A stretch of DNA of 64,000 nucleotides from Neobacillus paridis (GTDB lineage Bacteria; Bacillota; Bacilli; Bacillales; Cytobacillaceae). The position numbers and the translations under genes are program-made. This document shows positions 7,903 to 17,385 of the stretch, in pieces. Below the pieces are notes generated by a model. That model worked only from the letters and a program-made list of their open reading frames with translations. It did not search any database and was not told the DNA's origin. Within the stretch, counting starts at the first letter, position 1. Every line of letters starts with the position of its first letter. Location of the stretch: assembly GCF_016765675.1 (NCBI RefSeq), contig NZ_JAESWB010000362.1:1-64000 (forward strand), given 5' to 3'.

Positions 7903-10900
7903 TTAGTTTTCTTCAATGTCCCTGCGGTTTTTCTTGAAGAGCTTGGATAAGATTTCATATACAATCGGTACGACCACCAACGTTAATAGCGTTGAACTGG
8001 TGAGACCGCCGATAACGGTAATAGCAAGGCCTTTGGAAATTAGGGCACTGCCTCCTGCACCAAACGCGAGCGGCATCAGTGCACCAATGGTCGCAATGGC
8101 GGTCATCAAGATTGGCCGAAGACGTGTTGCCCCCGCTTCGAGAATCGCTTCACGCATGACGAGACCTTCCCGCTCTTTATGAATAATCCGATCGACAAGC
8201 ACGATCGCGTTCGTTACGACAATTCCGATTAACATCAACAGTCCCATCATGACCGGAACAGAAATCGTTTCGCCGGCTAGGAATAAGCCAACGAACGAAC
8301 CGATCACGGCAAATGGCAGCGAGAACAGAATCGCAAACGGCGCGAGACCTTCACCAAAGGTAACCACCAGGATAAAGTAAACGATCGCCACCGCCGCAAG
8401 CATCGCGACACCAAGCTGTGTGAACGTTTCATTCATATCGGCCTGGACACCGGCAACACCGGTTGTCACCCCTTTTGGCAAGTCCAGCTTATCAATTTTT
8501 TTCTGGGCACTCGAAGTGACTTTGGAAACATCTTTGTCGGTGATTTTCCCGGTAACCGTGGCATAGTATTCGCCTTTACTGCGTGTCAGGGTGTTTTGAG
8601 TTGTGCCCTTTTTCACCGTGACAAGCTCAGAGAGCGGCATGGTCTTACCAAGCGCTGTCGGGACCGGTGTGTCTAACATCTCGTTAATCGATTTAGGCTG
8701 CTTGGATTGTGGCTGCTGCACGATGACATCCATCGATTTCCCATCTTTTTCAATCGTCGTTAATACATTTTCCGTTCTTTGCGGGTTCAGCATCATGACC
8801 AGCTGACCGGCTGTTAGACCGTAATTGATTAATTTATCTTGTTCCACGCGGAAGGTATACTTAACAAACGCATCTTCAACACTGGAAGTAACATCTTTTA
8901 AGCCTTTTTGTTTCTTCAACGTATCTTCGGCCATCTTAACTGATTTATTCAGTTTACCGAGATCTTCACTGTAGAAGGTATAGCTGACCTCATTACCGCC
9001 GACCGACATTGATGAGAAGTTTTGGCTCTTCCACTCGCCAGATTGATTGATATTTTTCAATTCATCTTCAATTTTATCGCGAACTTCCGGGAAGTTCTTC
9101 ATGTCCGGATCAAAGATCAGGTACATTAAGGCGCCGCTGCCACCGCCGCCCATCATCACTGCTGATTCGTCACCGGCTTCAGTAATCGATACTTGAACCG
9201 TATCAATATCTTTGCGTTTCAGCATCTTATCTTCGACGACTTTGACGTTTTGCACAGTTTCTTCATGAAGCTCGCCAGCCTTTGGCGTGTACGTTAAGTA
9301 CATCACTTTGTCCTCGTCACTGCCCATAAAGCTAAAACCAATCAGTGGTGTCAAAGCTACACTGCCGGCTAATAAAAGTAAGGCAAGAACCGAGGCGATA
9401 ATTTTATGGTTCAGCACTTTATCGAGAAAACCTTTGTACCATTTTGCTAGTCTTCCAGCCTCTTTGTGGCTCTTCTCCGTTTTCTCGCCGTAGAGCTTTT
9501 TCTTAAATAAGGTGTGGGAGAATGCTGGTACGACAGTGATTGCCACCAGCAATGAAGCACCAAGCGCAAAGGCCATCGTTAAAGCGAACGGTACGAACAG
9601 TTCGCCCACCATCCCGCCGACAAACATTAATGGCGCGAATACAGCTACCGTTACTAATGTTGAGGCTAAAATTGGTTTGAACATTTCAATCGTTGCTTCG
9701 CGAATCAGGGCCCGGCCGTTTAGTTTTTCCTCTTTCAAATGCAGGCGCCGGTAGATATTTTCGACGACGACGATCGAGTCATCGATGACCCGACCAATCG
9801 CAACGGTAATCGCACCGAGCGTCATAATATTGAGGGTAATATCGAGCCAGTGCAACAGCATTAATGCCATAAAAATGGACACTGGGATTGAAATGATTGA
9901 AATCATCATCGATTTAAAATCACGTAAGAACAAAAGGATGATAAGGACGGCAATCAAGCCGCCAAATACAGCTTTTTCCACCATTGTTGAAATCGACTCT
10001 TCGATTGGCTTTCCTTGGTCAAGGGTAACATTGATCACCAAGCCATCGATTTTCGCCTTTTCATCTTTAATTAATTTTTTTACTTTGTTGACGACATCGA
10101 CGGTATTGGCCCGCTGACCTTTGACAATTTGAATCGCGATCGCGTCTTTACCGTTTGTCCGTGAGATCGATTGGACTTTACCGACCTTTTTAATGTCGGC
10201 GATATCACCCAGTTTAACAAATGGTGATGGATGTGCCGCTGACGGTGTGACCGGGATTTTCATGTTCTTCAGTTCTTTTACAGTCATGAATTTGCCGTCG
10301 ATGGCAACGGCCTGCTCGCCTTGCTTGAACTCATACAGGCCTAAGGAAACAGACATATTGCTCGCTTGGATCATCTCTTTGACTTTATCTTCGGTTAAGC
10401 CAAATTGATCCATTTTTGCTTTGTTATATGTCAGGTCGACTTCATCGATGTGCTGACCGGTAATCGTTGCCGAGGCAACGCCATCCAGTTTTTCAATCTT
10501 TGGCAGCAAGCTCGCCTCAACTGTTGACGTTAAATCCACAATATTTTCTTTCGTGCTACTGACACTTAAGGCGATGACCGGCATCATGTTCATGCTGATC
10601 GCTGAAGTTGTCGGTTCCTTCGCATCTTCCGGTAATTTTATCGAGTCCAGCGCTGATTTCAGCTCACGCTTCGCCTCGTCCATGTCAATACCATACTCGT
10701 ATTCCACTTGTATGCTCGCCATGTTGGCATAGGAATTGGAATAAACCGCCTTTACATGGTCAAGACCTTCGGCTGCTTTTTCAATCGGCTTGGACACATC
10801 CTGCATTACCTGTTCAGGAGTGGCCCCCGGATAAACATCCGTCACCATTAAGTATGGAATGGAGATGTTTGGAATCGTCTCCATGTTCATTCTTGTCCCT

Positions 10901-10986
10901 GAATAGATCCCAGATGCCGTGATGATAATGGTTAAAAGCCACACTGCTAATTTATTCCGAATGACAAAATTGACTAATCCTTTCAC
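7903..10986 (-). CDS. RND-family multidrug/surfactin-type exporter (SwrC/YerP-like)
   Basis: About 1027 aa, the usual length of AcrB-type RND pumps. TM1 (ML-like INFVIRNKLAVWLLTIIITA) is followed by a first periplasmic/extracellular loop with RMNMETIPNISIPYLMV and the PGATPEQV motif. Then come TM2-6, a large central cytosolic linker, a repeat of the whole layout, and the terminal helix bundle with AILFSLPFAVIG. The charged residues of the proton relay lie in AIGRVIDDSIVVVENI. It exports hydrophobic compounds using the proton gradient, without needing an outer-membrane channel in Firmicutes. I prefer GTG at 10986, with AAGGGTAGGTG upstream, over the longer TTG at 11022. The divergent TetR gene shares an 80-base promoter region; the layout matches yerO-swrC of Bacillus subtilis. 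Confidence 0.88.
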   Translation of the reverse strand: MKGLVNFVIRNKLAVWLLTIIITASGIYSGTRMNMETIPNISIPYLMVTDVYPGATPEQVMQDVSKPIEKAAEGLDHVKAVYSNSYANMASIQVEYEYGIDMDEAKRELKSALDSIKLPEDAKEPTTSAISMNMMPVIALSVSSTKENIVDLTSTVEASLLPKIEKLDGVASATITGQHIDEVDLTYNKAKMDQFGLTEDKVKEMIQASNMSVSLGLYEFKQGEQAVAIDGKFMTVKELKNMKIPVTPSAAHPSPFVKLGDIADIKKVGKVQSISRTNGKDAIAIQIVKGQRANTVDVVNKVKKLIKDEKAKIDGLVINVTLDQGKPIEESISTMVEKAVFGGLIAVLIILLFLRDFKSMMISIISIPVSIFMALMLLHWLDITLNIMTLGAITVAIGRVIDDSIVVVENIYRRLHLKEEKLNGRALIREATIEMFKPILASTLVTVAVFAPLMFVGGMVGELFVPFALTMAFALGASLLVAITVVPAFSHTLFKKKLYGEKTEKSHKEAGRLAKWYKGFLDKVLNHKIIASVLALLLLAGSVALTPLIGFSFMGSDEDKVMYLTYTPKAGELHEETVQNVKVVEDKMLKRKDIDTVQVSITEAGDESAVMMGGGGSGALMYLIFDPDMKNFPEVRDKIEDELKNINQSGEWKSQNFSSMSVGGNEVSYTFYSEDLGKLNKSVKMAEDTLKKQKGLKDVTSSVEDAFVKYTFRVEQDKLINYGLTAGQLVMMLNPQRTENVLTTIEKDGKSMDVIVQQPQSKQPKSINEMLDTPVPTALGKTMPLSELVTVKKGTTQNTLTRSKGEYYATVTGKITDKDVSKVTSSAQKKIDKLDLPKGVTTGVAGVQADMNETFTQLGVAMLAAVAIVYFILVVTFGEGLAPFAILFSLPFAVIGSFVGLFLAGETISVPVMMGLLMLIGIVVTNAIVLVDRIIHKEREGLVMREAILEAGATRLRPILMTAIATIGALMPLAFGAGGSALISKGLAITVIGGLTSSTLLTLVVVPIVYEILSKLFKKNRRDIEEN

Positions 10987-11034
10987 TATTACACCTACCC
11001 TTAATTGACTAATAAGACTCAATTATTTATAATA

Positions 11035-11050
11035 ATGACCGGTTAGTCAT
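11035..11050. promoter_or_regulatory. Palindromic operator between RND pump and TetR gene
   Basis: ATGAC-CGGTTA-GTCAT is an inverted repeat with 5-base arms in the divergent intergenic region; TGACTAATAAGACTCA lies nearby at 11007-11022. It fits a TetR-dimer site that would repress both promoters. Confidence 0.5.
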
Positions 11051-11084
11051 TTGTCAACAAATAGACATGGGAGCGGATGTAAAA

Positions 11085-11918
11085 ATGTCAAAAAAACAAT
11101 TGATTATGGATACAGCGTTGGAGCTTTTTGCAAAACAGGGATTTGAAGCAACATCCGTCCAGGAAATCACATCGCATTGCGGAATATCAAAGGGAGCCTT
11201 TTACTTAGTTTTCAAGTCAAAGGATGAATTGATCCTGGCCTTAATTGACCATTTTATGAGGCAGATTACCTCCGATATTGACCACATAGTCAGAAACACG
11301 AAGGAGGAGGAACTTTTATATCAGTTTTTTTATACGATCTATAAATATTTTTATAAGCATTCTGATTTTGCAAAAGTTCTCTTTAAGGAACAATCGCAAA
11401 CTTTTAACAAAGCGCTGATTTTAAAGATGCAATACTACGATAAATTGTTAACAAATAGCATCCTTTCGATGATAGACCGTTTATTTGGCGAAGCAGTCAA
11501 GGAGATCAAATACGATTTGATGTACTGCGTTAAAGGCTTGATCAATACGTATGCCCAGTTATTTGTGTTTTTTGTCATACCATTGGATTTAAACGTGCTG
11601 GCACAGTCGCTTGTGGAAAAAACAAGTCTGCTGGCCAAGCATATGACCGTCCCATTTATTTCGGAGGATCTGGTTGATTTGATTAGGTTATGCCAGCCGC
11701 TGAATGAAGAGGTGACGAAGGAACAAATTATCACCGTCGTCGACAGTAAAATAGCGGAAATGGAAGAATCGCTTGAAAAAGAATCGTTGGTTTTGCTGAA
11801 GGAGGAGCTGCTTGAACCTAAGTTCCCGCCAGCAGTGGTTGTAGGATTGCTTGAAAACATCCGCAAGCATCCCCATTGCAAGTGGGTGGCTTACTTGCTA
11901 CGGCGGTATTTTGATTAG
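11085..11918 (+). CDS. TetR/AcrR-family repressor of the divergent RND pump
   Basis: About 277 aa. The N-terminal helix-turn-helix (about 5-50) reads KQLIMDTALELFAKQGFEAT, then SVQEITSHCGISKGAFYLVF, a standard TetR DNA-binding domain. The longer C-terminal part binds the effector and dimerises. The start is taken as ATG 11085, where GGGAGCGG sits about ten bases upstream; ATG 11067 would add six residues. It is divergent from the RND exporter, as yerO is from swrC in B. subtilis. So it probably represses the pump and itself until an amphipathic compound binds. The effector is unknown. It is larger than a minimal TetR (about 190 aa), with an extended, charged tail after residue 210. Confidence 0.85.
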   Translation: MSKKQLIMDTALELFAKQGFEATSVQEITSHCGISKGAFYLVFKSKDELILALIDHFMRQITSDIDHIVRNTKEEELLYQFFYTIYKYFYKHSDFAKVLFKEQSQTFNKALILKMQYYDKLLTNSILSMIDRLFGEAVKEIKYDLMYCVKGLINTYAQLFVFFVIPLDLNVLAQSLVEKTSLLAKHMTVPFISEDLVDLIRLCQPLNEEVTKEQIITVVDSKIAEMEESLEKESLVLLKEELLEPKFPPAVVVGLLENIRKHPHCKWVAYLLRRYFD

Positions 11919-12002
11919 GGAGCGCTGGGGGGAATACCCAAGCTTTTTTGGTAATAGCATTCATCGTTGTCGGACAGGTTAACGGTGGTTGCGAATGAGA
12001 AT

Positions 12003-12394
12003 ATGCTATAGAACTCCGCTATGGGACAAGTTGATGTTTTTGCATGCTGGTTTGTCCTTCATCACCATGATGAAAGACAGTTTGCCCGATTTTTCATGCT
12101 GGTTTGTCCTTCATCACCACGGTGAAGGACAGTTTGGTCGACTTCTCATGCCATTTTGTCCTTCATCGCCATGATGAAAGACAGTTTGCCCGATTTCCAA
12201 TGCTATTTTGTCCTTCATCACCACGATGAAGGACAGTTTGCCCGATTTCCAATGCCGTTTTGTCCTTCATCACCACGATGAAGGACAGTTTGGCCGATTT
12301 TTCATGCCGTTTTGTCCTTCATCACCATGATGAAAGACAGTTTGGCCGATTTCTCATGCTATTTTGTCCTTCATCACCACGATGAAGGACAGGT
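12003..12394. repeat. Seven-copy 52-bp palindromic tandem repeat array
   Basis: TTTGTCC begins copies at 12051, 12103, 12155, 12207, 12259, 12311 and 12363, an exact 52-base period. Each copy holds a hairpin with 11-base arms TGTCCTTCATC and GATGAAGGACA (or GATGAAAGACA) around 5 bases, joined by a 25-base linker (GTTTGCCCGATTT...). An eighth, degenerate unit before it (12008-12030) carries CTATGGGACA, the arm type of the array near 28.4 kb. It lies between the convergent tetR and ftsH genes; the flanking 11919-12002 and 12395-12489 show nothing else. No coding potential is supported. Confidence 0.9.
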
Positions 12395-12489
12395 TGAACC
12401 AATTTATCCTGAGGGGCCCTGCTTAAACACAATCACCGATTTTTCCAATCATGTTTTTCCTAAACAAACATTTCCAAGACATCCTGAAT

Positions 12490-14340
12490 TTATACAAGGG
12501 ACTTAGAAAGATCAACTTCCTGCTTTCCAGTTAGGATCGCCATGAATTCCTCACCGGTGATCGTTTCTTTTTCCAAAAGGTACTTCGTTAACTCATGCAG
12601 CTTGTCAATGTTTTCCTGCAAAATATCCTTGGCCTTTTGGTGGCTGGCCTTGATGATTTTCAGCACTTCGGCGTCGACCTTTGAAGCTGTTTCGGCTGAG
12701 ACCATCAACGTTGTGTCCCCGCCCAAATATGGGTTATTCACCGTTTCCAGCGCCATCATGTCAAATTCATCGCTCATCCCGAATCTTGTTACCATCGAGC
12801 GGGCAATCTTGGTCGCTTGCTCGATATCGTTGGAGGCGCCAGACGTGATTGTTTTAAAAATAATTTCTTCCGCGGCGCGGCCCCCCATAAAGGTGGTAAT
12901 TTTATCTAATGCCTGCTCTTTTGTCATCAAAATGGTCTCATGTTCATCGACCTGCATCGTGTAGCCCAAGGCACCTGACGTCCTTGGAATAATCGTAATT
13001 TTGTGAACAGGCGCCGAGTGGCTCTGTTTCGCTGCTACCAAAGCATGGCCAATTTCATGATAGGCAATCGTTAATTTATCCTTCATCGAAATCACGGCAT
13101 TTTTCCGCTGATAACCGGCAATGACCACTTCAACCGACTCTTCCAAGTCACTTTGCGTAACTTTATTGCGCCCAAGCCGGACGGCACGCAACGCCGCTTC
13201 ATTGATAATATTCGCCAAATCCGCACCAGAGGCCCCCGATGTTGCCCTGGCAATCACATTAAAGTCAACGTTATCGTCAAGCTTCACCTTTTTTGCATGA
13301 ACTCGTAAAATCGACTCGCGGCCTGCTAAATCTGGCAATTCAACTGGAACACGGCGATCAAACCGCCCCGGACGAAGCAGGGCTTTATCCAATGTTTCAG
13401 GTCTGTTGGTTGCAGCGAGGATAACAACCCCTTTATCAGCATCGAAACCATCCATCTCGGTCAACAGCTGGTTCAAGGTCTGCTCGCGTTCATCATTGCC
13501 GCCGACCATGCCGGAATTCCGGCTTTTCCCGATGGCGTCAATTTCGTCGATAAACACAATGCACGGAGCTTTTTCCTGTGCTTGTTTAAAAAGGTCGCGG
13601 ACCCGCGCCGCGCCCATGCCGACGAACATCTCGACAAATTCAGATCCCGACATCGAGAAGAACGGCACCTTTGACTCTCCGGCAACAGCTTTGGCCAGCA
13701 ACGTTTTCCCGGTACCAGGAGGTCCAACGAGCAGCGCCCCTTTGGGAATATTGGCACCAATTTCTTTATATTTTTTCGGATTATCGAGGAAATCAACAAT
13801 TTCCTGTAATGCCTCTTTTGCCTCGTCCTGTCCGGCAACATCTTTAAAGGTAATGCCTGTTTGCGCTTCGACATAAACTTTGGCATTACTTTTTCCAAAC
13901 GACAAAGCATTGCCGCCGCCCATCATCCTGCTTTGGAATTTGCGCGTTAACCATTGGCCAATCGCGATAAAAATCAGAAACGGGAGAATCCACGTCAAGA
14001 AGAAATTCAACAGCGGCGAATTTTCCTTCGGAATGACCTTGGTGAATTTCACATTCGCTTGATGGAGCCGGTCCACCAGTTGCGGATCGTCCATGACGCC
14101 CGTCTTGTAGTACTTATAGTTACCGGCATTTTCCGGTTTAAAAACAATATAATTCTCCTCAATTTGGACCTCTTTTACCTGTCCTTTATCGACCATTGTT
14201 AAAAACGTCCCATAATCAACCTCTTTTACCGAATGGCGGGTAATTTCCGGAAAAATCACCGAATTTAACAATAGGACGACAACTAAAATAATTCCATAAT
14301 AAAAAATAAGCGGTTTTTTTGGCGGTTTGATTTCTTTCAT
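12490..14340 (-). CDS. ATP-dependent zinc metalloprotease, FtsH family (MarR-linked paralogue)
   Basis: A 616-aa membrane AAA+ protease. Two transmembrane helices (about 11-30 and 111-130) bracket a short extracytoplasmic domain. The AAA module has Walker A GPPGTGKT (206-213), Walker B IVFIDE (262-267) and the second region of homology ending in RPGRFDRR. The zinc protease motif is HEIGH (428-432) rather than the usual HEAGH, and the third ligand is expected in [11 protein letters not shown] (about 505). It degrades membrane and short-lived cytosolic proteins. The gene overlaps the upstream MarR gene by four bases (ATGA). The standard Bacillus ftsH sits by tilS/hprT, so this is likely a second, regulated copy; that needs the rest of the genome. 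Confidence 0.9.
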   Translation of the reverse strand: MKEIKPPKKPLIFYYGIILVVVLLLNSVIFPEITRHSVKEVDYGTFLTMVDKGQVKEVQIEENYIVFKPENAGNYKYYKTGVMDDPQLVDRLHQANVKFTKVIPKENSPLLNFFLTWILPFLIFIAIGQWLTRKFQSRMMGGGNALSFGKSNAKVYVEAQTGITFKDVAGQDEAKEALQEIVDFLDNPKKYKEIGANIPKGALLVGPPGTGKTLLAKAVAGESKVPFFSMSGSEFVEMFVGMGAARVRDLFKQAQEKAPCIVFIDEIDAIGKSRNSGMVGGNDEREQTLNQLLTEMDGFDADKGVVILAATNRPETLDKALLRPGRFDRRVPVELPDLAGRESILRVHAKKVKLDDNVDFNVIARATSGASGADLANIINEAALRAVRLGRNKVTQSDLEESVEVVIAGYQRKNAVISMKDKLTIAYHEIGHALVAAKQSHSAPVHKITIIPRTSGALGYTMQVDEHETILMTKEQALDKITTFMGGRAAEEIIFKTITSGASNDIEQATKIARSMVTRFGMSDEFDMMALETVNNPYLGGDTTLMVSAETASKVDAEVLKIIKASHQKAKDILQENIDKLHELTKYLLEKETITGEEFMAILTGKQEVDLSKSLV

Positions 14341-14807
14341 GGTGTTTCTCCTACCTCTCCTTCGTCATCACTACCCATTTTTAGCAGCAATGAGCTTATT
14401 TTGCCCATTCCCGCTGTAATCATTTCAAAAGTTTCCTCGGCCTCGTTTGCGAGAATGCGGGTCAACTTGTCATTTAAATAGCGATCAATTTCGCGAATTG
14501 TCCCTTCGCCGAAATCAGTTAATCGGATTCGAACTACTCTTTCATCGGTTTGGTCCCTCATCCGCCTGACAAAGCCTTGCTTTTCAAGCTTTTTGCACAT
14601 CGTCGAAATATTGGCACCGGCGATCCCACAGGCTTCAGCCAGACTGCCGATTGTATGCGGTCCTTGACGGTATATTTCCATTAGAAGCCGGAACTGCAGC
14701 ATGGTTAAGCCATAATTTACCCCTAAAAAACGGAAAGCAGTATTCACATTTTCATTTATTTCACGATGATATTCTAAAATGATCCGCTTAAACTCGTGTA
14801 AATTCAT
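14337..14807 (-). CDS. MarR-family regulator cotranscribed with ftsH
   Basis: A 156-aa winged-helix protein. The dimerisation helix leads into MLQFRLLMEIYRQGPHTIGS, the recognition helix region LAEACGIAGANISTMCKKLE, and the wing RRMRDQTDERVVRIRLTDFG, all typical of MarR. ATG at 14807 has GGAGG upstream. Its last codons overlap the FtsH start, so the two are translated together. MarR proteins usually respond to phenolic or stress ligands and repress their own operon; here the target may be this marR-ftsH pair. The effector is unknown. AT-rich direct and inverted words (TTGTTTATACATTATATA) upstream may hold the promoter and operator. Confidence 0.85.
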   Translation of the reverse strand: MNLHEFKRIILEYHREINENVNTAFRFLGVNYGLTMLQFRLLMEIYRQGPHTIGSLAEACGIAGANISTMCKKLEKQGFVRRMRDQTDERVVRIRLTDFGEGTIREIDRYLNDKLTRILANEAEETFEMITAGMGKISSLLLKMGSDDEGEVGETP

Positions 14808-14911
14808 TGGGAACCTCCAAACTTGATTTATTTATGGAGAAAATTGTTTATACATTATATATATTATACGTCATAACTTCAACCAAAACAGCTTTCGACC
14901 CCGCCAACACG

Positions 14912-14942
14912 AAAAAGAAGCAAGAGACAGCTCCCTTGCTTC
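14912..14942 (-). terminator. Terminator of the ROK/AgaS unit
   Basis: GAAGCAAG and CTTGCTTC arms surround a short loop and are followed, on the minus strand, by CTTTTTCG. It lies 60 bases beyond the ROK kinase stop. Confidence 0.7.
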
Positions 14943-15002
14943 AAATCAGCTTACTGCGAGTTGAACGACATCATCACCTGTTGGGCCGATTTATCGGCGG
15001 GT

Positions 15003-15935
15003 TTAAGCAATCGGATGTTTGAATTTTTTTAACGTCAAATAACAGGCACCGTACAGACCGGCAAGATTGCCCAAAGCAGACGGAAATACAAGCGTGTCCT
15101 GATGATAGAGGGGCATAATTTCCTGTTTCAAGCCGTTGTTAATGGCGGCGAAAAACTGATCACCCTGCTCGGCGATGCCGCCCCCGATCACAATCGCCTC
15201 TGGGTTTAACAGATGCGTTACATTTGCCAATCCGACACAAATATAATGAATAAACTGTTCATACACTGCGACAGCAAGCGGATCCCGCCTCGCGACGAGG
15301 GCAATTATTTCTTCTCCGGAAATGTGCTCAATCACTTCGCTATTTTGCTGTTTTTTTTCGATATAGTCCTGGACTAACACAGAAGTGGCGGCATATCTTT
15401 CATAGCAGCCTTTCCGACCGCAGCTGCACGGCCGCCCATTGTCAACAATTACCGTATGGCCCAATTCCCCGGCCAGGTTACCCGAACCATTAACAACTTT
15501 CCCATCGATAATAATGGCACTGCCAATACCTGTTCCTAATGTTAAAAAAACAACATTTTTCTTTCCCTTAATGGCGCCTTTCCACATTTCTCCGTAACAG
15601 GCACTTTTTACATCGTTCTCAACACTAACCGGCAAGTTGGTTTTAGCGGTTAAAATTTTTGCCAGCTTCATGCCGGAATAGCCTTTAAGATTGCTCGAGA
15701 ACAAAATTTCCCCCTTCTCGCAATCAACAAGACCGCAGGAGGAAATGCCAATACCGGTAAGAGGAAATGCTCTTGTTAATTCCCTAATCTTTCCTGTTAA
15801 AACCTCGGGAAGCTCCGTTTGGAGGTTCTCTTTCGGGGTCGGCACTTTATCCTTCAAATGAAGCTGGCCATCGCGATCAATCAGGCCATATTTGATAAAC
15901 GTGCCACCAATATCAAAGCAGGCGATATAGTCCAA
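15003..15935 (-). CDS. ROK-family sugar kinase
   Basis: A 310-aa kinase. The ATP-binding start is ACFDIGGTFIKYGLID. The sugar-site motif ENDVKSACYGE carries the catalytic Asp. The ROK zinc signature GHT-x7-GRPCSCGRKGCYE (about 143-163) supplies one His and three Cys. It phosphorylates a hexose or amino sugar in the cytoplasm. The closest type by memory is the BglK/glucokinase group; next to AgaS and a GntR/UTRA regulator, an N-acetylhexosamine substrate is plausible. The start is TTG at 15935 with AGGAGG nine bases upstream. It is separated from agaS by 230 bases that hold two gene remnants, so it was once part of a longer operon. Confidence 0.85.
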   Translation of the reverse strand: MDYIACFDIGGTFIKYGLIDRDGQLHLKDKVPTPKENLQTELPEVLTGKIRELTRAFPLTGIGISSCGLVDCEKGEILFSSNLKGYSGMKLAKILTAKTNLPVSVENDVKSACYGEMWKGAIKGKKNVVFLTLGTGIGSAIIIDGKVVNGSGNLAGELGHTVIVDNGRPCSCGRKGCYERYAATSVLVQDYIEKKQQNSEVIEHISGEEIIALVARRDPLAVAVYEQFIHYICVGLANVTHLLNPEAIVIGGGIAEQGDQFFAAINNGLKQEIMPLYHQDTLVFPSALGNLAGLYGACYLTLKKFKHPIA

Positions 15936-15950
15936 CTTAAGACCTCCTCG

Positions 15951-16055
15951 TTAAATCATGTACCTTGATTTGCTTGACAAATTCGTACTTTCAAGAATTT
16001 CCGCGAATTCGTGCAAAAATAGCATCTGCTCATCCGCACTGATCTCCGCCCCTTT
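15951..16055 (-). pseudogene. C-terminal scrap of an unrecognised gene
   Basis: An open stretch of 34 codons reads KGAEISADEQMLFLHEFAEI, then LESTNLSSKSRYMI and a stop 15 bases before the ROK start. It has no start codon and looks like the 3' end of a gene joined by deletion to the aldolase fragment just upstream. I do not recognise the family. Confidence 0.4.
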
Positions 16056-16064
16056 TCAAGGATT

Positions 16065-16154
16065 TTAATTTTCCAAATTATGAATATTAAATGCCGGCAC
16101 AGCATAACCTTTTGACTGAGCATCTAGTAAAATTGTACTCTTTGAAATAATCAT
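16065..16154 (-). pseudogene. N-terminal fragment of class II (tagatose/fructose-bisphosphate) aldolase
   Basis: ATG at 16154, with a GGAGAGGAG ribosome site, opens a 29-residue peptide: MIISKSTILLDAQSKGYAVP followed by AFNIHNLEN and a stop. The motif LLDAQ...GYAVPAFNIHNLE is the conserved start of KbaY/GatY/Fba class II aldolases. About 250 residues are missing. The position right after agaS is where a tagatose-1,6-bisphosphate aldolase gene is found in GalNAc operons, so an internal deletion is the simplest explanation. Confidence 0.65.
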
Positions 16155-16171
16155 CCTGCTACTCCTCTCCG

Positions 16172-17359
16172 TTATTCATTTTGATAAGTATGGATCGTTA
16201 CACCTTTCACAACTCTGTTCACGACACCTGAAGGGGAAGGATTGTCCGGTATAAAGCCGCGTTCCACTGATTTATACAGGGCAAAGGTTTGAGCATACAA
16301 AATGTAAGGGAAGGCGAGGAAAATATCGTCAGCGATATTCTCGAGATTAAGATGGAAGCAAACATCACAATATTGTTCAGCAGCCTCATCCTTAACAGAA
16401 GAAATCGCAATCAACTTCCCGCGGTCCGGCTCACGATAAATTTCTTCTAAAATATCAAGATCGTATTTTCTTGTATAAGGGTTACTTGATAAAAATACAA
16501 ATACTATCGTTTCCTTATCTAAAACTGATTTCGGACCATGCCGAAACCCTAACGATGTATCAAAGGTTGTCGAAATCGTTCCACCTGTTAATTCCAACAG
16601 TTTTAGCGATGCCTCCCGTGATAAACCTTCAAAGACTCCGGAACCTAAATACACAACCTTGGAAAATGATAATCCAGCCAGTTGTTTAATCTTTTCTTCG
16701 CTTTCTTGAATGACCGCTTCACCGGCGTGAATGATTTCATCAACCGTGGTTACCTGAGCCTCCAGCTGATCAATGTGAAATAGCAAAAGCACTGAAAGAA
16801 GCATGGTCGTATAGCTGCTCGTCATCGCAAAGCCCTGGTCGTTCGCTTTTTCAGGCATAAAAATTACCAAGTGGTTTTCATCATGTTTCTTTTCCTCAGC
16901 TAAGCGCCCTGTAGGATTACAGGTTAAGATAATACCGTAAAAATCCTTGATCATTTGTTCACCCAACTGAACCGCCGCCAGGCTCTCAGGACTGTTTCCT
17001 GAGCGAGCAAAGGAAATCATAATCGTCGGAAAGTCTGCATCCAGATAGGAGTAGGGATTCGAAACAATATTGGTTGTCGCAATACTTTCCACGACTATTT
17101 TTTTGTAATTAACAATCCCTTTTAAATGGGGAAGCACCGTTTCGCCAACAAAGGCCGATGTTCCTGCCCCTGTTAAAATAACGCGCACTTGCTCGTGCTT
17201 TTTTTCGATGCTCTTGATAAATTGAATGATCCGCTCACGATTATCTAAAAGAATCTCCAAAGTCTCTTTCCATAACCCCGGCTGTTGCGCTATTTCTTTA
17301 GCAGTATGGACGGCGCCAACCTTCATTCTCACCGTCTCATTAGACTTTAAAAGGTCCAT
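16172..17359 (-). CDS. agaS: AgaS-type SIS-domain sugar isomerase/deaminase
   Basis: A 395-aa protein with two sugar-isomerase (SIS) domains. The first contains VRVILTGAGTSAFVGE (about 58-73) and the phosphate-binding SFARSGNSPES. The second contains VVYLGSGVFEGLSREASLKL and the FRHGPKS loop. This matches AgaS, which converts galactosamine-6-phosphate to tagatose-6-phosphate with loss of ammonia in GalNAc/galactosamine catabolism. Length is typical. ATG at 17359 has AAGGAGGAG upstream. An operator-like motif lies 27 bases upstream. It precedes an aldolase remnant and a ROK kinase and follows the gntR gene. Family identity is firm; the exact substrate is inferred from orthologues. Confidence 0.85.
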   Translation of the reverse strand: MDLLKSNETVRMKVGAVHTAKEIAQQPGLWKETLEILLDNRERIIQFIKSIEKKHEQVRVILTGAGTSAFVGETVLPHLKGIVNYKKIVVESIATTNIVSNPYSYLDADFPTIMISFARSGNSPESLAAVQLGEQMIKDFYGIILTCNPTGRLAEEKKHDENHLVIFMPEKANDQGFAMTSSYTTMLLSVLLLFHIDQLEAQVTTVDEIIHAGEAVIQESEEKIKQLAGLSFSKVVYLGSGVFEGLSREASLKLLELTGGTISTTFDTSLGFRHGPKSVLDKETIVFVFLSSNPYTRKYDLDILEEIYREPDRGKLIAISSVKDEAAEQYCDVCFHLNLENIADDIFLAFPYILYAQTFALYKSVERGFIPDNPSPSGVVNRVVKGVTIHTYQNE

Positions 17360-17385
17360 GAATTCTCCTCCTTACAACTGTTCAT

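Noticed and set aside
12003-12394. CRISPR array
   Set aside because: Period is regular, but the would-be spacers are nearly identical between units and each unit is itself a palindrome; no cas genes are present.
12312-12506. 64-codon plus-strand frame with repeated SFITMMKDS/FVLHHHDEG peptide
   Set aside because: It is the translation of the 52-bp repeats; 52 is not a multiple of three, so the frame changes each unit, and there is no ribosome site.
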